Source: Erwinia sp. JUb26 (lineage in GTDB: Bacteria; Pseudomonadota; Gammaproteobacteria; Enterobacterales; Enterobacteriaceae). Taken from it: a stretch of 64,000 nt of DNA. The notes below the pieces were generated by a model. That model ran no database searches. It was not told the DNA's origin and was given only the letters and a program-made list of their open reading frames with translations. The stretch covers positions 372,001 through 436,000 of the forward strand of contig NZ_RJVB01000005.1 in NCBI RefSeq assembly GCF_003751505.1, in the 5' to 3' direction. Shown in pieces: positions 27,751 through 37,686 of the stretch (within the stretch, counting starts at the first letter, position 1; every line of letters begins with the position of its first letter). The translations under genes and the position numbers were made by a program.

Positions 27751-29016
27751 ATGAGAAAAGTGATTCCGAGCCTGCTTGTCTGTGCGGCGGCGCTGCTGTC
27801 CGCTTCCACCCTTGCCGATACCCTGCGCATGGAGTGCCCACCCAGCAGGGAAGGCCGCCAGTTCTGTCATGACATCAAGCAGCGCTTTGAAGCGCAGACC
27901 GGCCATACGCTGGAGTTTATCGATCTCCCCCGCGCCTCGGATGAAAAGCTGTCGCTGTTTCAGCAGCTGTTTGCAGCCAAAGACAGCAGCGCCATCGACC
28001 TGTTTCAGGCGGATACCGTGTGGATCGGCGTACTGAACAAGCACCTGCTGGACCTCACCGATCGCGTCGGTTCGATGCGCGACGATTTTTTCCCTTCCGC
28101 CTGGCAGAACAACGTCGTTAACGGCCGGGTGAAAGCCGTTCCCGCTTTTCTGGATACCGGCGCGCTCTACTACCGCAAAGACCTGCTGGAGCGCTACGGC
28201 GAACAGCCGCCAAAAACCTGGGATGAGATGGCTCGCATCAGCGCGCGCATTCAGCAGCAGGAACGCGAGGCCGGGCATAAAAACTTCTGGGGTCTGGTGT
28301 TTCAGGGTAAATCCTACGAGGGGCTGACCTGCAACGCGCTGGAGTGGGTGGCTTCGCAGCGCGGCGGCGATTTCATTACTCAGGATGGAGCGATCACCAT
28401 CAATAATCCGCAGGCGGCGCAGGCGCTGGATAAAGCCGCGGGCTGGATTGGCACCATCGTGCCGCGTGGTGCGTTGGGCTATATGGAAGAGGAGTCACGC
28501 GCGGTATTCCAGAACGGTGATGCGCTGTTTATGCGCAACTGGCTGTACGCCTGGGTTCTGACTCAGGACAGCAGCAGCGCCATCAAAGGCAAAGTGGGCC
28601 TGATGCCGCTCCCGGCGGGCGATGAAGGCCGCTCACTCAGCACGCTGGGCGGCTGGCAGTGGGCGATCAGCGCCTACACCAAAAATCCCGACGCCGCCTT
28701 CGAACTGCTGAAAATCGTCAGCGATGCCCAATCCCAGCGTGAAGGGCTGACGCTGATGGGCTGGCCGCCGTCGCGCACCGCGCTGTATGACGATCCGCAG
28801 GTGCTGGCGCAGGTGCCCTATCTCGCCAGCTTCAAGGAAATTTTCGCCCGCGCCATTCCGCGCCCGGCCACCCAGACCAAACGACAGTACGCCCAGGTAT
28901 CCCGGGCAATCTACAACGCCACCTTTAACGTGCTTCGCGGCAGCAGCGATGGCGAAACGGCGGTCGCTGGCCTGCAGCAGAGGCTGGAACGGATTAAAGC
29001 CAGAGAGTGGCGCTGA
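27751..29016 (+). CDS. Periplasmic sugar-binding protein of an ABC importer
   Basis: A 421-residue extracellular solute-binding protein family 1 member. The signal peptide KVIPSLLVCAAALLSASTLA is followed by DTLRMECPPSREGR. Typical elements are IDLFQADTVWIGVL, VKAVPAFLDTGALYYRKDLLERYG and WDEMARISARIQ, as in trehalose/maltose and alpha-glucoside binding proteins. It is the first gene of an operon with two MalFG-type permeases, a family 4 glycosidase and an ATPase. The ligand is likely an alpha-glucoside or related disaccharide, by inference from the neighbours. Confidence 0.87.
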   Translation: MRKVIPSLLVCAAALLSASTLADTLRMECPPSREGRQFCHDIKQRFEAQTGHTLEFIDLPRASDEKLSLFQQLFAAKDSSAIDLFQADTVWIGVLNKHLLDLTDRVGSMRDDFFPSAWQNNVVNGRVKAVPAFLDTGALYYRKDLLERYGEQPPKTWDEMARISARIQQQEREAGHKNFWGLVFQGKSYEGLTCNALEWVASQRGGDFITQDGAITINNPQAAQALDKAAGWIGTIVPRGALGYMEEESRAVFQNGDALFMRNWLYAWVLTQDSSSAIKGKVGLMPLPAGDEGRSLSTLGGWQWAISAYTKNPDAAFELLKIVSDAQSQREGLTLMGWPPSRTALYDDPQVLAQVPYLASFKEIFARAIPRPATQTKRQYAQVSRAIYNATFNVLRGSSDGETAVAGLQQRLERIKAREWR

Positions 29017-29048
29017 TATCGCCCTGTAAACACACCGGAGCCTGCACG

Positions 29049-30038
29049 ATGAAAGATGAAACGCGTTCCTTATCCCTGACGGCAACGCCGGAACCGCACG
29101 CGGTGACCACGGCAAAACGCAGCAAACTGAACCACCAGCAGCGGCGCAGTCGCGTTGCCTGGCTGCTGGTGGCGCCCGCTATGCTGCTGCTGGCGGCGGT
29201 CGCGGGGTGGCCGCTGTTACGCACCCTGTTCTACAGCTTCACCGATGCGATGCTGGACACGCCGGACGATTATCGCTTTGTTGGCTTCGCTAACTATCTC
29301 GACTTCGCCGGAGGCGGCCATCGTTTCGGCATCCTGGCGGATCCGCAGTGGTGGCTGGCGGTGGGCAACACGCTGCGCTTCAGCCTGATTTCAGTATCGC
29401 TGGAACTGGTGTTCGGCATGCTGCTGGCGCTGCTGATGAACCAGAAGTTTCGCGGTCAGGGCCTGGTACGCACGGCCATTCTGGTTCCCTGGGCCATTCC
29501 GACCATCGTCTCCGCCAAGATGTGGGGCTGGATGTTTCACGATCAGTACGGCGTGGTGAACGACCTGCTGCTGAAGCTGGGCGTTATCAGCACGCCGCTG
29601 GCGTGGGTGGCAGAACCGCATCTGTCGATGTGGGCGGTGATTATCGCCGACGTGTGGAAAACCACGCCGTTTATGGCGCTGATGCTGCTGGCCGCGCTGC
29701 AGCTGATCCCCGGCGATTTGTATGAAGCAGCCCGGGTTGACGGGGCTAACGCCTGGCAGCGCTTTCGCCGCATCACGCTGCCTCTGATTATGCCCGCGAT
29801 GATTGTGGCGCTGATTTTCCGCGTGATGGATGCGCTGCGGGTGTTTGACCTGATTTACGTCCTGACCTCCAACAGCGAAGCCACGGTATCGGTCTCCGGC
29901 TATGCCCGCGACCTGATGGTCAGCTATCAGCAGATGGGTTCCGGCTCTGCGGCCTCGGTGCTGGTGTTCATGATGGTCGCGGGTATTGCCGCCTGCTTCC
30001 TGGCCGCAGGCCGCTTCAATCACGGAGAGAACAAATGA
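29049..30038 (+). CDS. MalF-type sugar ABC transporter permease
   Basis: A 329-residue inner membrane protein. A basic, hydrophilic N-terminus of about 38 residues precedes six hydrophobic segments, beginning VAWLLVAPAMLLLAAVAGW. The EAA loop that docks onto the ATPase reads LYEAARVDGANAWQRFRRITLPLIMP. ATG 29049 is chosen (GGAG 8 bases upstream); an in-frame start at 29007 would lie within the preceding gene. The next permease overlaps by 4 bp. Confidence 0.9.
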   Translation: MKDETRSLSLTATPEPHAVTTAKRSKLNHQQRRSRVAWLLVAPAMLLLAAVAGWPLLRTLFYSFTDAMLDTPDDYRFVGFANYLDFAGGGHRFGILADPQWWLAVGNTLRFSLISVSLELVFGMLLALLMNQKFRGQGLVRTAILVPWAIPTIVSAKMWGWMFHDQYGVVNDLLLKLGVISTPLAWVAEPHLSMWAVIIADVWKTTPFMALMLLAALQLIPGDLYEAARVDGANAWQRFRRITLPLIMPAMIVALIFRVMDALRVFDLIYVLTSNSEATVSVSGYARDLMVSYQQMGSGSAASVLVFMMVAGIAACFLAAGRFNHGENK

Positions 30039-30880
30039 AACTGAGCCGTCACCAGCAGCAAATGGGCCATAAGGCGCTGATTTTTTCCGGCGCGTCGCTG
30101 GCCAGTATTCTTTGCCTGTTCCCGTTTTACTACGCCATCGTGACCTCACTGCGGGAAGGCAAGGATCTGTTCCGCGTCAGCTATCTGCCGGACGGGCTGA
30201 ACTGGGGCAACTACGTGAACGCGCTGATGGAAAGCGGCATCGCCCGCAGCCTGCTGAATTCGATGACGGTGGCGACCCTGACGGTGGGCCTGTGCCTGCT
30301 GGTTTCCATCACCGCCGCGTTTGCGCTGGCGCGCATCCGCTTTCGCGGCCGCAAATATCTGCTGTTTACCATCCTCTGCGTTTCGATGTTTCCGCAGGTG
30401 GCGGTCCTTTCCGGCATGTTCGAGCTGGTGCGCTTTATGGGCCTGTATGACTCGCTGGGCGCGCTGGTGCTCTCTTACACCACGTTTTCACTGCCGTTTA
30501 CCGTCTGGGTGCTGACCACCTTTATGCGCGCTATTCCGGTGGAGCTGGAAGAGGCGGCGATCGTCGACGGCGCCAGTACCTGGACCATTATTACCCGCGT
30601 TTTCGCGCCGATTATGGGGCCGTCGCTGGTCACTACCGGGCTGCTGGCGTTTATCGGCGCATGGAATGAGTTCATGTTCGCACTGACCTTCGTGATTTCC
30701 AGCGGCAAGCGCACCGTGCCCGTCGCCATCGGCATGCTGCAGGGTGCCTCTCAGTATGAACTTCCGTGGGGCACCATCATGGCGGCCTCGGTCATCGTCA
30801 CGCTGCCGATCGTCGGGCTGGTACTGCTGTTCCAGCGCCGCATCGTCAGCGGATTAACTAACGGCGCAGTTAAAGGCTAA
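30035..30880 (+). CDS. MalG-type sugar ABC transporter permease
   Basis: A 281-residue permease with six predicted membrane segments. The EAA loop is ELEEAAIVDGASTWTIITRVFAPIMGP near residue 170. FIGAWNEFMFALTF and the C-terminal VIVTLPIVGLVLLFQRRIVSGLTNGAVKG are strongly conserved in MalG-like proteins. It starts inside the end of the first permease gene (ATGA overlap), which suggests coupled translation and a heterodimeric channel. Confidence 0.92.
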   Translation: MKLSRHQQQMGHKALIFSGASLASILCLFPFYYAIVTSLREGKDLFRVSYLPDGLNWGNYVNALMESGIARSLLNSMTVATLTVGLCLLVSITAAFALARIRFRGRKYLLFTILCVSMFPQVAVLSGMFELVRFMGLYDSLGALVLSYTTFSLPFTVWVLTTFMRAIPVELEEAAIVDGASTWTIITRVFAPIMGPSLVTTGLLAFIGAWNEFMFALTFVISSGKRTVPVAIGMLQGASQYELPWGTIMAASVIVTLPIVGLVLLFQRRIVSGLTNGAVKG

Positions 30881-30908
30881 TGTCGATTTACCTCAAGGAG
30901 ATAAGCAA

Positions 30909-32270
30909 ATGGCTACAAAAATCGTTTTAGTGGGTGCGGGCAGCGCGCAGTTCGGCTACGGCACGCTCGGTGATATCTTCCAGAGCACCACGCTGTACGG
31001 CAGTGAGATCGTGCTGCTCGATATTAATCCCGTTGCGCTGGCGGTGACGGAAAAAACCGCACGTGACTTTATCGCGCATCAGGATCTGCCGTTTATCATC
31101 AGCGCCACCACCGACCGCCGGGAAGCGCTGCGCGGCGCGGAGTTTGTGATTATCTCCATTGAGGTGGGCGATCGCTTCGCGCTGTGGGATCTCGACTGGC
31201 AGATCCCGCAGCAGTACGGCATTCAGCAGGTATACGGCGAGAACGGCGGCCCCGGCGGCCTGTTCCATTCGCTGCGTATCATCCCACCGATTCTGGATAT
31301 CTGCGCCGATATTGCCGATATCTGCCCGCAGGCCTGGGTATTTAATTACTCCAACCCGATGAGCCGTATCTGTACCACCGTACACCGCCGTTTCCCGGAG
31401 CTGAATTTTGTCGGCATGTGCCACGAAATTGCCTCTCTGGAGCGCTATCTGCCGGAAATGCTGGGCACTTCCTTTGACAATCTCAACCTGCGGGCCGGTG
31501 GACTTAACCACTTTAGCGTGCTGCTGGAGGCGCGCTATAAGGACAGCGGCGAGGATGCCTATGCCGATGTGCGTGCCAAAGCGCCGGATTATTTCTCCCG
31601 CCTGCCGGGCTACAGCGATATCCTGGCCTACACCCGTATCCACGGGAAGGTGCTGGAGACGGAAGGTGCCACCGAGCGCGCCGCGCTGGGCGGCCGGGAC
31701 AGTGCCTGGGAATGGTCGGACCGCACGTTGTTTAAGGAAATTTTGCAGAAGTTTAACTATCTGCCGATCACCAGCGACAGCCACTTCGGCGAGTACATTC
31801 GCTGGGCCAGCGAAGTCAGTGACCATCGGGGCATCCTCGACTTCTATACCTTCTATCGCAACTACCTCGGCCAAGTTCAGCCGTCGATCGAGCTGAAGAT
31901 GAAAGAGCGGGTAGTGGCAATCATGGAGGGGATAATTAACGACTCCGGTTATGAAGAAGCCGCGGTAAATATCCCCAACAAGGGCTTTATCAAACAGCTG
32001 CCGGAATTTATCGCGGTGGAAGTCCCGGCCATTATCGACCGTAAAGGAGTGCATGGCATTCCGGTTGAGGTTCCGTCCGGCATCGCCGGGCTGCTGTGCA
32101 ACCAGATTGGTGTTCACGATCTGACCGCGGAGGCGATCCTTAACGGCTCGCGCGATCTGGTAATTCAGGCGCTGCTGGTGGATTCGGTCAACGATAAGTG
32201 CCGTGCCATTCCGGAGCTGGTGGATGTGATGATATCGCGCCAGAGCCCGTGGCTTAATTACCTGAAATAA
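30909..32270 (+). CDS. Glycoside hydrolase family 4, probable alpha-glucosidase or alpha-galactosidase
   Basis: A 453-residue NAD+- and divalent-metal-dependent glycosidase. The Rossmann motif IVLVGAGSAQFG binds NAD+. VYGENGGPGG, NYSNPMSR and GMCHEIASLER (metal-binding Cys and His) are present, and GGLNHFSVLLEARY supplies the second metal-binding His. The C-H-E form is, as far as I recall, typical of the alpha-glucosidase subgroup acting on non-phosphorylated substrates, which fits uptake by an ABC importer rather than a PTS. An AAGGAG precedes the start. No signal peptide, so it acts in the cytoplasm. Confidence 0.85.
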   Translation: MATKIVLVGAGSAQFGYGTLGDIFQSTTLYGSEIVLLDINPVALAVTEKTARDFIAHQDLPFIISATTDRREALRGAEFVIISIEVGDRFALWDLDWQIPQQYGIQQVYGENGGPGGLFHSLRIIPPILDICADIADICPQAWVFNYSNPMSRICTTVHRRFPELNFVGMCHEIASLERYLPEMLGTSFDNLNLRAGGLNHFSVLLEARYKDSGEDAYADVRAKAPDYFSRLPGYSDILAYTRIHGKVLETEGATERAALGGRDSAWEWSDRTLFKEILQKFNYLPITSDSHFGEYIRWASEVSDHRGILDFYTFYRNYLGQVQPSIELKMKERVVAIMEGIINDSGYEEAAVNIPNKGFIKQLPEFIAVEVPAIIDRKGVHGIPVEVPSGIAGLLCNQIGVHDLTAEAILNGSRDLVIQALLVDSVNDKCRAIPELVDVMISRQSPWLNYLK

Positions 32271-32280
32271 GTTCAGAGAG

Positions 32281-32298
32281 GGGGCGCAGCGGCGCCCC
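32281..32298 (+). terminator. Intercistronic hairpin between the GH4 and ATPase genes
   Basis: Perfect 7-bp arms GGGGCGC (32281-32287) and GCGCCCC (32292-32298) with loop AGCG. Without a T-tract it more likely affects mRNA stability or partial termination inside the operon. Confidence 0.45.
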
Positions 32299-32331
32299 GT
32301 CCAGCTATCGCAAACGCTGAGTGGAGAGAAT

Positions 32332-33447
32332 ATGGCGCAATTAACGCTGAAAAACCTGCAAAAACGCTACGGCAACAAAGCGGAAGTCATTAAGTCACTG
32401 GATCTTCAGATTAACAGCGGCGAGTTCGTGGTGGTGGTCGGGCCTTCCGGCTGCGGCAAGTCCACGCTACTGCGCATGATCGCCGGTCTGGAGGAGATCA
32501 GCGGCGGCGGCATGTATATCGACGGCAGCTACGTCAACGATGACAGCCCCGCCGAACGCGGCATCGGCATGGTCTTCCAGTCCTATGCGCTTTATCCGCA
32601 TATGAGCGTGTTTAAGAATATGGCCTTTGCGCTGGAGCTGGCGGGCCATCCGGCAGATGAGATCGCGCGCAGAGTGCAGGAAACCGCCGGCATCCTGCAG
32701 CTGGAACCCCTGCTGGAGCGGCGGCCAAAGGACCTTTCCGGCGGCCAGCGCCAGCGCGTGGCGATTGGTCGGGCGATAGTGCGCGAACCCCGGCTGTTTT
32801 TGTTCGATGAGCCGCTCTCTAACCTCGATGCCTCACTGCGTGTGCAGATGCGCATGGAGGTTGCCTCGCTGCACAAGCGGCTGGGATCGACCATTATTTA
32901 CGTCACTCACGATCAGGTGGAGGCCATGACCCTGGCAGACCGGATTGTGGTGCTGAATCAGGGGAATATTGAACAGGTTGGCACGCCGCTGGAGCTGTAC
33001 GACCATCCGGCTAACGAATTTGTCGCCCAGTTTATCGGCTCCCCTAAAATGAATCTGATCCCGGCGGTGCTGCGCCGTGCCGGAGAGCGGCAGAGCGTGG
33101 TGGAGCTGGATAACGGTAAATCGCTGGTGCTGCCTGTTGCCACGCCGCCCGAAGCCGAGGGGCAAAGCGTGAATATCGGCATCCGCCCGGAGCATATTCG
33201 CGGCGGTAGCCTCGCGCAGTGCGAGTATCAGGGCGAGGTGATGTTCGTGGAACATATGGGTAATGAAACCTACCTCTATCTGGATAACGGCAACGTCGGT
33301 GAACCCTGGGTAGTGCGTAATCCCGAGCGCTCGACGATCCGCGTGGGCGAAACCGTCGGCGTCGGGCTGCCAGTGGAGTGCTGCTACCTGTTTGACAGCC
33401 AGGGCCGCGCCTTTCGGCGAATGCTGGCCTCGTCGGCAACCCATTAA
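32332..33447 (+). CDS. MalK/MsmK/UgpC-type sugar ABC ATPase
   Basis: A 371-residue ATPase. Walker A is [18 protein letters not shown] (about 38-55), the Q-loop is VFQSYALYPHMSV, the signature LSGGQRQRVAIGRA, Walker B LFLFDEPLSNLD and the switch His YVTHDQVEAMTLADR. The C-terminal TOBE-type regulatory domain contains IGIRPEHI and VMFVEHMGNETYLY. It would energise the permease pair encoded upstream. GGAGAG lies 5 bases before the ATG. Confidence 0.92.
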   Translation: MAQLTLKNLQKRYGNKAEVIKSLDLQINSGEFVVVVGPSGCGKSTLLRMIAGLEEISGGGMYIDGSYVNDDSPAERGIGMVFQSYALYPHMSVFKNMAFALELAGHPADEIARRVQETAGILQLEPLLERRPKDLSGGQRQRVAIGRAIVREPRLFLFDEPLSNLDASLRVQMRMEVASLHKRLGSTIIYVTHDQVEAMTLADRIVVLNQGNIEQVGTPLELYDHPANEFVAQFIGSPKMNLIPAVLRRAGERQSVVELDNGKSLVLPVATPPEAEGQSVNIGIRPEHIRGGSLAQCEYQGEVMFVEHMGNETYLYLDNGNVGEPWVVRNPERSTIRVGETVGVGLPVECCYLFDSQGRAFRRMLASSATH

Positions 33448-33464
33448 ACCTGAAGGGAAACGTT

Positions 33465-33572
33465 ATGCATTATGTAAATACGGTACGCTGGCGGAACAGC
33501 AAGGGAGTGAGAGTCTGCAATCTGAGCGGGGAACTGCTGCGGCCGTGTGAAGTGCGGATCTCTGCGCGATAG
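33465..33572 (+). CDS. Possible 35-residue peptide of unknown nature
   Basis: ATG 33465 is preceded by GAAGGG with suitable spacing, and the frame runs 35 codons to TAG: it begins MHYVNTVRWRNSKGVRV and contains two Cys. It follows the ATPase gene by 17 bp. I do not recognise it. It could be a small protein, a remnant of a longer lost gene of the sugar operon, or chance. Confidence 0.3.
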   Translation: MHYVNTVRWRNSKGVRVCNLSGELLRPCEVRISAR

Positions 33573-33580
33573 ACCCGCTC

Positions 33581-33607
33581 GGCCCGGACGATAATCGCAT
33601 CCGGGCC
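33581..33607. terminator. Hairpin between the sugar operon and the MFS gene
   Basis: Perfect 8-bp arms GGCCCGGA (33581-33588) and TCCGGGCC (33600-33607) with an 11-nt loop between convergent genes. The T-tract is poor in both directions. Confidence 0.5.
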
Positions 33608-33616
33608 AGACGGGCA

Positions 33617-34855
33617 TCAGCCAATCGCTCCCAGCACGTCCTCGCTGCCCTGTTTTTTCGGCAGCAGGAACAGGGTGGCGAAGATATCCAGCAGGTAGAT
33701 CAGCGCCAGCAGGGTGATGGCGGCGGTAAACGACCACTGGCCCACCAGCAGGCCAATCACCAGCGGGCCAAAGCCGCCGACGCCGCGACCGAGGTTGAAC
33801 AGCACGTTCTGCGCGGTGGCGCGTACCTTCACCGGATAGGTGTCAGAGATCAGCGCGCCGTAGCCGCCAATCATGCCGTTGACGAACATCCCCATCAGCG
33901 CGCCGGTAAACAGCATCACCGTCGGGTCACGCAGCTGGGCATAAACCACCACCATCACCACCGCACCTACCTGATAGATCAGGAAAATCTTCCAGCGCGC
34001 AAAGCGATCCGCCAGCAGGCCAAACAGCCAGATGCCGAAGGTCATACCCACCACGGTCACCGCCGTCCACAGGCCGGATTTGGTCAGCGAGAAGCCAAAG
34101 TTGGAGGAGAGATAGCTGGGCATCCAGATCATCAGCCCGTAGTAGCCGAAGTTCTGCACCGAGCAGAGGATAAAGATGCCGATACTGGCCTTAGACGTCG
34201 CCCTGTCGGCAAACAGCAGCCGGATGCGTGCCAGGAACGACAGCCCTTGATTCACGTCGACATGCTTCGTAAACGCTTCCGGCTCTCCCATGCCGCGACG
34301 AATGGCAAAAGAGGCCAGCGCCGGAAGAAGGCCAACGAGGAACATGCCGCGCCAGCCGATAATGTCCAGCAGGAACGGGGTGATAAACGCCGCCAGCAGC
34401 ACGCCGAGCTGCCAGCCCATGCCGACCCACGCCGAGGCGCGGTTGCGTTTATTGGCGGGCCAGGCCTCGGCGATCAGCGCCATGCCGATGCCGAATTCGC
34501 CGCCTAATCCCATGCCGGCCAGCGTACGGTAGGCCAGCAGATCCCAGTAGCCCTGCGCTACCGCGCATAGCCCGGTAAACACCGAGAACATCAGAATAGT
34601 GAAGGTCAGTACGCGAATACGCCCCAGTCGGTCACTGAGGTGGCCGAAGACAATCCCACCAATCACCGCGCCGATCAGCGTCCAGGTCACCAGCGATCCC
34701 GCCTGAGACGCATTAAGCACCAGAGAAGCACTAATCGCCGGCAGCATAAAGCCGAGGATCAGCAGGTCAAAACCATCCATTGCATAGCCGCTGACGGCGG
34801 CAACCATCGCTTTACCCGGCGTTACGCCGCGTTGGGCAGAAGGAGAAGAAGACAT
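33617..34855 (-). CDS. Major facilitator superfamily transporter (metabolite/aromatic acid:H+ symporter type)
   Basis: A 412-residue protein with about 12 hydrophobic segments. The N-terminus has GYAMDGFDLLILGFMLPAIS with the Asp typical of the aromatic acid:H+ symporter (AAHS) and sugar/metabolite groups. The A-motif between TM2 and TM3 is GHLSDRLGRIRVL; GMGLGGEFGIGMALIAEAWP and the C-half copy GLLADRFARWK also match. The substrate cannot be told from the sequence; an organic acid is likely. It is transcribed towards the sugar operon, so it is a separate unit. Its ribosome-binding site is weak. Confidence 0.82.
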   Translation of the reverse strand: MSSSPSAQRGVTPGKAMVAAVSGYAMDGFDLLILGFMLPAISASLVLNASQAGSLVTWTLIGAVIGGIVFGHLSDRLGRIRVLTFTILMFSVFTGLCAVAQGYWDLLAYRTLAGMGLGGEFGIGMALIAEAWPANKRNRASAWVGMGWQLGVLLAAFITPFLLDIIGWRGMFLVGLLPALASFAIRRGMGEPEAFTKHVDVNQGLSFLARIRLLFADRATSKASIGIFILCSVQNFGYYGLMIWMPSYLSSNFGFSLTKSGLWTAVTVVGMTFGIWLFGLLADRFARWKIFLIYQVGAVVMVVVYAQLRDPTVMLFTGALMGMFVNGMIGGYGALISDTYPVKVRATAQNVLFNLGRGVGGFGPLVIGLLVGQWSFTAAITLLALIYLLDIFATLFLLPKKQGSEDVLGAIG

Positions 34856-35116
34856 TATTTCAAAGCCGTATCGTTCAAATTGTGCGCCAAGTATATACCT
34901 GAAATAAATCCGGTTGCATCAGCAGGGCGGCGGGTAGGGAAAAAGCCCTGACGCAAGGGGGATCAGAAAGACGAGGATGGAGAAACAGCGTGAGCAGAAA
35001 AAACCGTCAATGAGAGAAGAAGAGGAGAGAACGGAGAGCGATGAATAAAAAATGAGTCAACGAGATATTGAAGCAGAGAAGCCGCTCGGGGGAGGAATAC
35101 CCGGCGAGCGTTCAGC
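34856..35116. other. Intergenic region between the MFS gene and phoU
   Basis: About 260 bp that carries the MFS gene's leader on the minus strand. I see no convincing gene, repeat or RNA in it; the short open frames have no conserved features. Confidence 0.5.
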
Positions 35117-35146
35117 AAAAAAAGCGGGGCCGCGATTATCGGCCCC
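35117..35146 (-). terminator. Terminator of the pst-phoU operon
   Basis: On the minus strand GGGGCCG and CGGCCCC arms (35126-35132, 35140-35146) are followed by GC and seven T. This is a standard rho-independent terminator 9 bp after the phoU stop. Confidence 0.9.
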
Positions 35147-35154
35147 ACTGATTA

Positions 35155-35889
35155 TCAGGCCGGGTTGCTGCCGCCGTCGTCACCGGCCAGCAGCTTGTCC
35201 AGCTGGTCGCCGCCGACGTGGCGGAAGTCCTGCCCCTTCACGAAGTAGAAGATGATTTCACAGATGTTCTGGCAGCGGTCACCGATACGCTCGATGGCGC
35301 GGGCGCAGAACAGCGCGGTCAGCACGCTCGGGATAGTGCGCGGGTCTTCCATCATATAGGTCATCAGCTGACGCACGATGCCCTCATACTCCTGGTCAAC
35401 CTTCTTGTCTTCGCGATAGATTTCAATCGCCGCATTCAGATCCATACGCGCAAAGGCATCCAGCACGTCGTGCAGCATCTCAATGGTGTGATGGCCCAGT
35501 GATTCCAGGCTCACCAGCAGCGGCTGCTGCTGCTGGGTAAATTTCTCCAGCGCGGTACGGCTGATCTTCTCCGCCACGTCACCGATGCGTTCCAGCTCGG
35601 AGATAGTTTTGATGATTGCCATCACCAGGCGCAGGTCGCTGGCGGTCGGCTGACGTTTAGCGATGATGCGCACGCAGGCTTCATCGATCGCCACTTCCAT
35701 CATGTTGACCTTGTGATCGCCTTCAATCACTTTGTTGGCCAGTTCACCATCCTGGTTATGCATGGCGGTAATGGCGTCAGTCAGCTGCTGCTCCACCATG
35801 CCCCCCATGGTCATTACCTGGGTACGAATATGCTCCAGCTCGGCGTTGAACTGGCCGGAGATATGTTTGTTCAGATTTAAGCTTTCCAT
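35155..35889 (-). CDS. phoU: Phosphate signalling protein PhoU
   Basis: A 244-residue all-helical protein with two PhoU domains, each with the metal-binding pattern Exxx[19 protein letters not shown] and [12 protein letters not shown] in the first half, [19 protein letters not shown] in the second. It links the Pst transporter to the PhoR sensor and keeps the Pho regulon off when phosphate is abundant. The sequence is close to E. coli PhoU (241), with a short tail GDDGGSNPA. Last gene of the pst operon. Confidence 0.97.
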   Translation of the reverse strand: MESLNLNKHISGQFNAELEHIRTQVMTMGGMVEQQLTDAITAMHNQDGELANKVIEGDHKVNMMEVAIDEACVRIIAKRQPTASDLRLVMAIIKTISELERIGDVAEKISRTALEKFTQQQQPLLVSLESLGHHTIEMLHDVLDAFARMDLNAAIEIYREDKKVDQEYEGIVRQLMTYMMEDPRTIPSVLTALFCARAIERIGDRCQNICEIIFYFVKGQDFRHVGGDQLDKLLAGDDGGSNPA

Positions 35890-35987
35890 CTCAAACTCCA
35901 GACCTGTTTAAAACAGGCGTTAATAACGCAGTCAGTTTGGGGGCGGGCAGGCCGCCGCCGCAAATTGGCAAAGGTAACTGCCTGTTT

Positions 35988-36794
<807 letters not shown>

Positions 36795-36798
36795 TTAA

Positions 36799-37686
36799 TT
36801 AATGTTTACTCTTGGCGAAAACTACGCGTGCCAGGATGTTCAGTAACAGTACACACAGCGTAATAATCAGCACACCCGCCCAGGCCAGGCTCTGCCATTC
36901 GGCAAACGGACTCATGGCGAACTTAAAGATGGTGACCGGCAGGTTCGCCAGCGGCTGCATCATGTCGGTGCTCCAGAACTGGTTCGACAGTGATGTAAAC
37001 AGCAGCGGCGCGGTTTCCCCGGCAATACGGGCTATCGCCAGCAGCACGCCTGTCAGGATGCCGGAGATTGACGCTTTAAGCGTAATCGCCGAAATCATCT
37101 TCCACTTTGGCGTACCCAGCGCGTAGGACGCTTCACGCAGGCTGTCAGGAACCAGCTTGAGCATGTTTTCCGTCGTACGGATAACGATAGGGATCTGCAA
37201 CAGCGCCAGCGCCACCACACCGGCCCAGCCGGAGAAGTGCTGCATCTGCGCCACCACGATGGTGTAGACGAACAGGCCGACCACAATCGACGGGGCAGAC
37301 AGCAGGATATCGTTAATAAAACGGATCACTTCGGCGAGCCAGGACTTGCGTCCGTACTCGGCCAGATAGATACCCGCCATAATGCCCAGAGGCGTACCGA
37401 CCGCGGTTGACCAGAAAATCAGCAGGCCGCTGCCCGCCAGGGCGTTAGCCAGACCGCCACCGGCCGTATTCGGCGGCGGGGTGTTTTCGGTAAACAGCGA
37501 CAGCGTCATGCCGTCGATACCGCGAGTCACGGTGGCGAACAGGATCCACACCAGCCAGAACAGACCAAATGCCATGGTCAGCAGCGACAGGGTGAGGGCG
37601 ATACGGTTTTTCATCCGCCGCCAGGACTGCATTTTACGGCGCGACGCTTCCAGTTCAGCGCGAGCCTGCAATTCCATCGTGGTCAT
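36799..37686 (-). CDS. pstA: Phosphate ABC transporter permease PstA
   Basis: A 295-residue inner membrane permease with six hydrophobic segments; [34 protein letters not shown] and the docking loop [25 protein letters not shown] are nearly those of E. coli PstA (296). It overlaps the end of pstC by 4 bp. With PstC it forms the phosphate channel. Confidence 0.97.
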   Translation of the reverse strand: MTTMELQARAELEASRRKMQSWRRMKNRIALTLSLLTMAFGLFWLVWILFATVTRGIDGMTLSLFTENTPPPNTAGGGLANALAGSGLLIFWSTAVGTPLGIMAGIYLAEYGRKSWLAEVIRFINDILLSAPSIVVGLFVYTIVVAQMQHFSGWAGVVALALLQIPIVIRTTENMLKLVPDSLREASYALGTPKWKMISAITLKASISGILTGVLLAIARIAGETAPLLFTSLSNQFWSTDMMQPLANLPVTIFKFAMSPFAEWQSLAWAGVLIITLCVLLLNILARVVFAKSKH

